Shown here piece after piece: positions 6,080-8,212 of a DNA stretch of 8,212 nt. The translations under genes were made by a program, and so were the position numbers. Numbering within the stretch: position 1 is the first letter of the stretch; each line of letters starts with the position of its first letter. The stretch covers positions 1 through 8,212 of the forward strand of contig CADBTM010000011.1 in NCBI GenBank assembly GCA_902797555.1. The letters are read 5' to 3'. Below the pieces are notes generated by a model that was not told the origin of the DNA, ran no database searches, and saw only the letters and a list, made by a program, of their open reading frames with translations. The stretch is from Oscillospiraceae bacterium (GTDB lineage Bacteria; Bacillota; Clostridia; Oscillospirales; Butyricicoccaceae).

Positions 6080-6110
6080 GCCGCCGCGAAAGGAACCCTC
6101 CCGCGGCGGC
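6080..6110 (-). terminator. GC-rich stem-loop between mscS and the kinase operon, weak terminator or attenuator
   Basis: GCCGCCGCG at 6080-6088 pairs perfectly with CGCGGCGGC at 6102-6110 around a 13-base loop. It starts 18 bases after the mscS stop on the - strand. The following bases are AATTTATCC, so the T-tract is poor. It probably ends most mscS transcripts while letting some polymerase through to the kinase operon, for which I see no separate promoter. Confidence 0.5.
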
Positions 6111-6127
6111 ACATCAGTACAATACGA

Positions 6128-6922
6128 TCAGTTTTTCTTGTCCAGCAGCTGGACGTTGACGCGGGAGAAGGGCACGGACATGCCGTTCTTGTCGAGAGCG
6201 ACCTTGATGTGCTCCACCAGAGCGGAACGCGCCTCCCAATAGTCGCCGCCCTTGACCTCGGCGCGGATCTTGATGATCATGGAGGGGGTCAGCTCCCACA
6301 CGCGGACAAAGGGATCGGAGATCACCATGGGATCGGCCTTGGCCACGTCCTCGATGACGGTCTTGGCCTTTTCCAGATCGCAGTCGTAGGGAACGGGGAT
6401 ATCCAGATCCACCAGACGGGTGGTCTGGGAGAAGTTGACCACGTTGCCGCCCATCACAGAGCTGTTGGGAATGTAGACGGCGCGGTTGTCCACGGTGTGG
6501 AGCAGGGTGTGCACCAGACCGACCTTCTGCACGATGCCCTCGTTGCCTGCGGCGGAGATGTAATCGCCCGCCTTAAAGGGCTTGGTGACCAGGATGAAGA
6601 TGCCGCCGGCCAGATTGCCCAGGCTGTTCTGCAGCGCCAGGGAGAAGGCCAGGCCGACCGTGCCCAGCACGGTGACCAGCGAGGTGGTGGGGATGCCCAG
6701 ACGTCCGGCGCAGGTGGTCAGCAGGACGAACAGCAGGATGAACTTGAGCACGGTGACCAGCAGGTGAGAAACGGTGGGATCCAGCTTTTCACTCTTGCCC
6801 AGCACCTTGGAAAACAGGTTGCACAGCGCCTTGACGACGATCCAGCCAACGATAAAGATGACGACGGTGGCCAGAACATTCATCAGAAACGTACCGGTCA
6901 GCGCGGGAAGAGAATCAAACAT
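6128..6922 (-). CDS. mscS: Small-conductance mechanosensitive channel, MscS family
   Basis: This inner-membrane channel opens under membrane tension to release solutes in hypo-osmotic shock. The predicted 264 residues match the size of E. coli MscS (286). Three membrane segments are visible (numbering from the 6928 Met): TM1 about 12-36 (VLATVVIFIVGWIVV), TM2 57-74, and the pore helix TM3 about 82-114 (VTVLGTVGLAFSLALQNSLG, then NLAGGIFIL) with the family's Gly/Ala packing pattern. These lead into KPFKAGDYI and the beta domain (VYIPNSSVMGGNVVNFS), then a C-terminal alpha/beta part ending in RVNVQLL. Two start codons lie 6 bases apart; AAGGGG sits 8 bases from ATG 6922 but only 2 from ATG 6928, so I chose 6922. 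It has its own sigma-A-type promoter, so it appears to be a separate transcription unit from nnrD. Confidence 0.92.
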   Translation of the reverse strand: MFDSLPALTGTFLMNVLATVVIFIVGWIVVKALCNLFSKVLGKSEKLDPTVSHLLVTVLKFILLFVLLTTCAGRLGIPTTSLVTVLGTVGLAFSLALQNSLGNLAGGIFILVTKPFKAGDYISAAGNEGIVQKVGLVHTLLHTVDNRAVYIPNSSVMGGNVVNFSQTTRLVDLDIPVPYDCDLEKAKTVIEDVAKADPMVISDPFVRVWELTPSMIIKIRAEVKGGDYWEARSALVEHIKVALDKNGMSVPFSRVNVQLLDKKN

Positions 6923-6959
6923 TTGCATTACCCCTTTTCTGTTTTAAAATGTTGATGTT

Positions 6960-6988
6960 ATTATAGCACGGTTTCCTATAAGAAACAA
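6960..6988 (-). promoter_or_regulatory. Sigma-A-type promoter of mscS
   Basis: On the - strand, TTGTTT (6988-6983) is separated by 17 bases from a perfect TATAAT (6965-6960), giving a start near 6953 and a leader of about 30 bases before the mscS start codon. The spacer contains the near-palindrome GTTTCCTATAAGAAAC (6971-6986). Confidence 0.75.
6971..6986. promoter_or_regulatory. Near-palindrome in the mscS promoter spacer, possible operator
   Basis: GTTTCCTATAAGAAAC is symmetric except for one base pair and lies between the -35 and -10 hexamers, touching the -35. A dimeric repressor or stress regulator could bind here. The symmetry is observed; a regulatory role is inference. Confidence 0.3.
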
Positions 6989-7016
6989 TTCTTTTTTGCG
7001 AATTCTGCGGAAAAAC

Positions 7017-7880
7017 TCAGCCCTCCAGCCCGAGAAACGCCTGCGGGATGCGCTCGATCACATCCCGGGGCAGCATGCCCCGGGCGCCCTTTTCCCGCCG
7101 GGCAAGCAAGCCCGCCTCCCCGTGGACCTGGGCGGCCAGCACCGCCGCCCGGAAGGGCTCGTCGGGCAGCTGGGCGCTCAGTCCGGCGCACAGTCCGGCC
7201 AGCACGTCCCCCGAGCCGCCCTTGGCCATGCCGCTGTTGGGCAGGGATTGGGTGAAGGTGTGCGTCCCGTCGGTGACGACGGTCTCCGCCCCCTTGAGGA
7301 CGATGACGGCGCCCCACGCCCGGGCAAAGTCCTCGGCCACGCCCCGGGGCTCGTCCCCGATCTCTTCTGCGGAACGGCCGGTCAGCCGGGAAAACTCCCG
7401 CACATGGGGCGTCAGGATGCGTTTTGCCTCCGACGAAGTCAGCAGGCGCTCCGCGCCGCCCTCGGCCAGCAGATTGAGCCCGTCGGCGTCGAGCACCAGC
7501 GCGCCTGTCCACTGCTCCAGCAAAGTGCGCAGCAGGGACAGGCCGTCGTCGCTCCGTCCCACGCCGCAGCCGAAGAGGATGCTGTCGGCGTGGCGGCTCT
7601 CCCGCAGGATGGCCGCCGCGGCATGGTGGGAGATCTTTCCCCCGTCGTTTTCGGGCAGGGTGAGCAGCAGCGCCTCCGGCCATGCCGTCCGCGCCGCGTC
7701 GATCCCCTTCTCCACCGAGGCCAGCTGAACCAGCCCCGCCCCCGACCGCAGCGCCGCGCCGCAGGCCATGAGTGCCGCGCCGGTGCAGTCCCGGCTGCCG
7801 CACACCAGCAGCGTCCGCCCAAAGCTCCATTTCGCCGCGCGCTCGTCCCGCAGGGGGAGCGGATATTCCCGTTGTGCCAT
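7017..7880 (-). CDS. nnrD: ADP-dependent (S)-NAD(P)H-hydrate dehydratase (YjeF C-terminal domain, carbohydrate kinase-like)
   Basis: NnrD repairs hydrated NADH and NADPH (S-form) back to the active coenzymes, using ADP as the energy donor, in the cytosol. The 287-residue protein has the ribokinase-like fold markers: GRTLLVCGSRDCTGAALMA (21-39), LDADGLNLLA (130-139), LTPHVREFSRLTG (156-168), LKGAETVVTDG (195-205), and the anion-hole/catalytic motif NSGMAKGGSGDVLAG (215-229) with Asp225. Its length fits the stand-alone domain; the epimerase half (NnrE), often fused in bacteria, is absent here. Start choice: ATG 7880 has GGAGG 7 bases upstream, whereas the in-frame ATG 7910 has no ribosome binding site. 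The gene is driven by its own promoter, divergent from rpmG, and is followed after about 50 bases by the mscS promoter without an obvious terminator. Confidence 0.92.
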   Translation of the reverse strand: MAQREYPLPLRDERAAKWSFGRTLLVCGSRDCTGAALMACGAALRSGAGLVQLASVEKGIDAARTAWPEALLLTLPENDGGKISHHAAAAILRESRHADSILFGCGVGRSDDGLSLLRTLLEQWTGALVLDADGLNLLAEGGAERLLTSSEAKRILTPHVREFSRLTGRSAEEIGDEPRGVAEDFARAWGAVIVLKGAETVVTDGTHTFTQSLPNSGMAKGGSGDVLAGLCAGLSAQLPDEPFRAAVLAAQVHGEAGLLARREKGARGMLPRDVIERIPQAFLGLEG

Positions 7881-7945
7881 AGGCTGTCCTCCCGTTTTTT
7901 CTCTTGCCATTTTGCGCAGGGTGTGATAAAATGATGCTGCTTTTT

Positions 7946-7974
7946 ATTATAGCAGAGGAAACCCCCTGTGAAAA
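7946..7974 (-). promoter_or_regulatory. Sigma-A-type promoter of nnrD
   Basis: On the - strand a perfect TATAAT (7951-7946) lies 17 bases downstream of TTTTCA (7974-7969), a moderate -35. Transcription would start near 7940 and run about 60 bases to the nnrD start. Confidence 0.65.
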
Positions 7975-7994
7975 GCCGGAAAAAGCGAAAAAAA

Positions 7995-8012
7995 TTCCAA
8001 TTTTCTTTGGAA
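7995..8012. repeat. Inverted repeat between the divergent nnrD and rpmG promoters
   Basis: TTCCAA (7995-8000) and TTGGAA (8007-8012) flank a 6-base loop in an AT-rich stretch just upstream of the rpmG -35. The A/T-rich tract could act as an UP element, and the symmetric sites could bind a regulator. No role is proven by sequence. Confidence 0.3.
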
Positions 8013-8028
8013 ATTCGATAGAAAACAC

Positions 8029-8057
8029 TTGACGGCAAAGGTTGGATATGGTATTCT
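8029..8057 (+). promoter_or_regulatory. Sigma-A-type promoter of rpmG
   Basis: TTGACG (8029-8034), a 17-base spacer and TATTCT (8052-8057) on the + strand. The start would lie near 8064, giving a leader of about 87 bases. Confidence 0.75.
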
Positions 8058-8063
8058 AACTTT

Positions 8064-8150
8064 ACCTGTCAGGTCTTTTTTTTATGCCTGTTCAGGGAGG
8101 CAAAAGGCGTTTTGGAGACAAAAGGCCAAATTTAAAGGAGGTGCCGAAAA
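8064..8150 (+). promoter_or_regulatory. Structured 5' leader of rpmG
   Basis: From the predicted start the RNA begins with the palindrome ACCTGTCAGGT (8064-8074) and an eight-T run (8076-8083). A related CCTGTTCAGG follows (8087-8096). The octamer CAAAAGGC occurs at 8101-8108 and 8119-8126, and TTTTG/CAAAA around GAGA can form a small hairpin between them. A strong ribosome binding site AAAGGAGG is at 8134-8141, 9 bases before the ATG. The hairpin plus T-run resembles a terminator but is too close to the predicted start to stop polymerase. It may instead stabilise the 5' end or bind a regulator. Confidence 0.35.
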
Positions 8151-8212
8151 ATGCGCGTGAAAGTCACGTTAGCGTGTACGGAATGCAAGCAGAGAAACTA
8201 CAACACGGTCAA
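8151..8212 (+). CDS. rpmG: 50S ribosomal protein L33 (N-terminal part, cut by window edge)
   Basis: The visible residues MRVKVTLACTECKQRNYNTV match the start of bacterial L33, a small protein of the large ribosomal subunit near the E site. CTEC is the first CxxC pair of the zinc-ribbon (C+) form, so this is the zinc-binding version; the second pair lies outside the window. The start is fixed by AAAGGAGG 9 bases upstream and a clear promoter. In many Firmicutes this gene precedes secE and nusG, which is expected but not visible here. Confidence 0.9.
   Translation, partial: MRVKVTLACTECKQRNYNTV

Noticed and set aside
6053..6112. Upstream start extending the P-loop kinase by 20 residues
   Set aside because: It would translate through the GC-rich hairpin, has no ribosome binding site, and the ATG at 6052 has a strong AAAGGAGG.
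7881..7910. ATG at 7910 as the nnrD start
   Set aside because: No ribosome binding site there; GGAGG lies 7 bases before the ATG at 7880 and inside the proposed extension.
6976..8028. 350-codon - strand frame overlapping nnrD
   Set aside because: Arg/Gly/Ala-rich out-of-frame reading of nnrD that also covers both promoter regions; nnrD carries all family motifs.
8064..8083. Palindrome followed by eight T as an intrinsic terminator
   Set aside because: It sits at the predicted transcription start of rpmG, no + strand gene lies upstream, and the stem is only 4-5 bp with a tiny loop.

Overview
The window looks like a chromosomal segment of a high-G+C Clostridia, most likely a gut member of the Oscillospiraceae/Flavonifractor group. 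The evidence is G+C-rich coding sequence, strong GGAGG ribosome binding sites, TATAAT-type sigma-A promoters, a BadF-type amino-sugar kinase next to murQ, and a zinc-ribbon L33 gene. The family assignment is inference; the phylum is well supported.

Layout from right to left. At the right edge rpmG (ribosomal protein L33) starts on the + strand behind its own promoter and leader. A divergent promoter about 80 bases away drives nnrD (NAD(P)H-hydrate dehydratase) on the - strand. Next, also on the - strand and with its own promoter, is a small MscS-type mechanosensitive channel. After a GC-rich hairpin comes a tightly packed - strand operon of five genes: a uridine-kinase-like P-loop kinase, murQ, murK, a DUF3298-type lipoprotein and rlmD. 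Three of the four junctions are ATGA overlaps and the fourth gap is 2 bases. murQ and murK together recycle cell-wall amino sugars: MurK phosphorylates MurNAc/GlcNAc and MurQ converts MurNAc-6-phosphate to GlcNAc-6-phosphate. The lipoprotein belongs to a domain class also found in cell-envelope sensing and peptidoglycan-modifying proteins, so the operon has a cell-wall theme.

The left 1.17 kb is different. It is visibly AT-richer and holds a chloramphenicol acetyltransferase gene with all catalytic residues intact. A 13-base direct repeat (ACCGTCTCCACAT) lies at 174-186 and again at 1162-1174. The right copy is inside the last codons of rlmD and encodes the Val-Glu-Thr-Val that carries the catalytic glutamate of RlmD. 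The simplest reading is a small integrated element, or the remnant of one, that used the 3' end of rlmD as its attachment site. It carries cat but no recombinase between the repeats, which is the architecture of a cis-mobilizable element. Left of it lies a frame-broken fragment of an EAL (cyclic-di-GMP phosphodiesterase) domain that runs off the window edge.

No tRNA, rRNA, CRISPR array or complete insertion sequence was seen.
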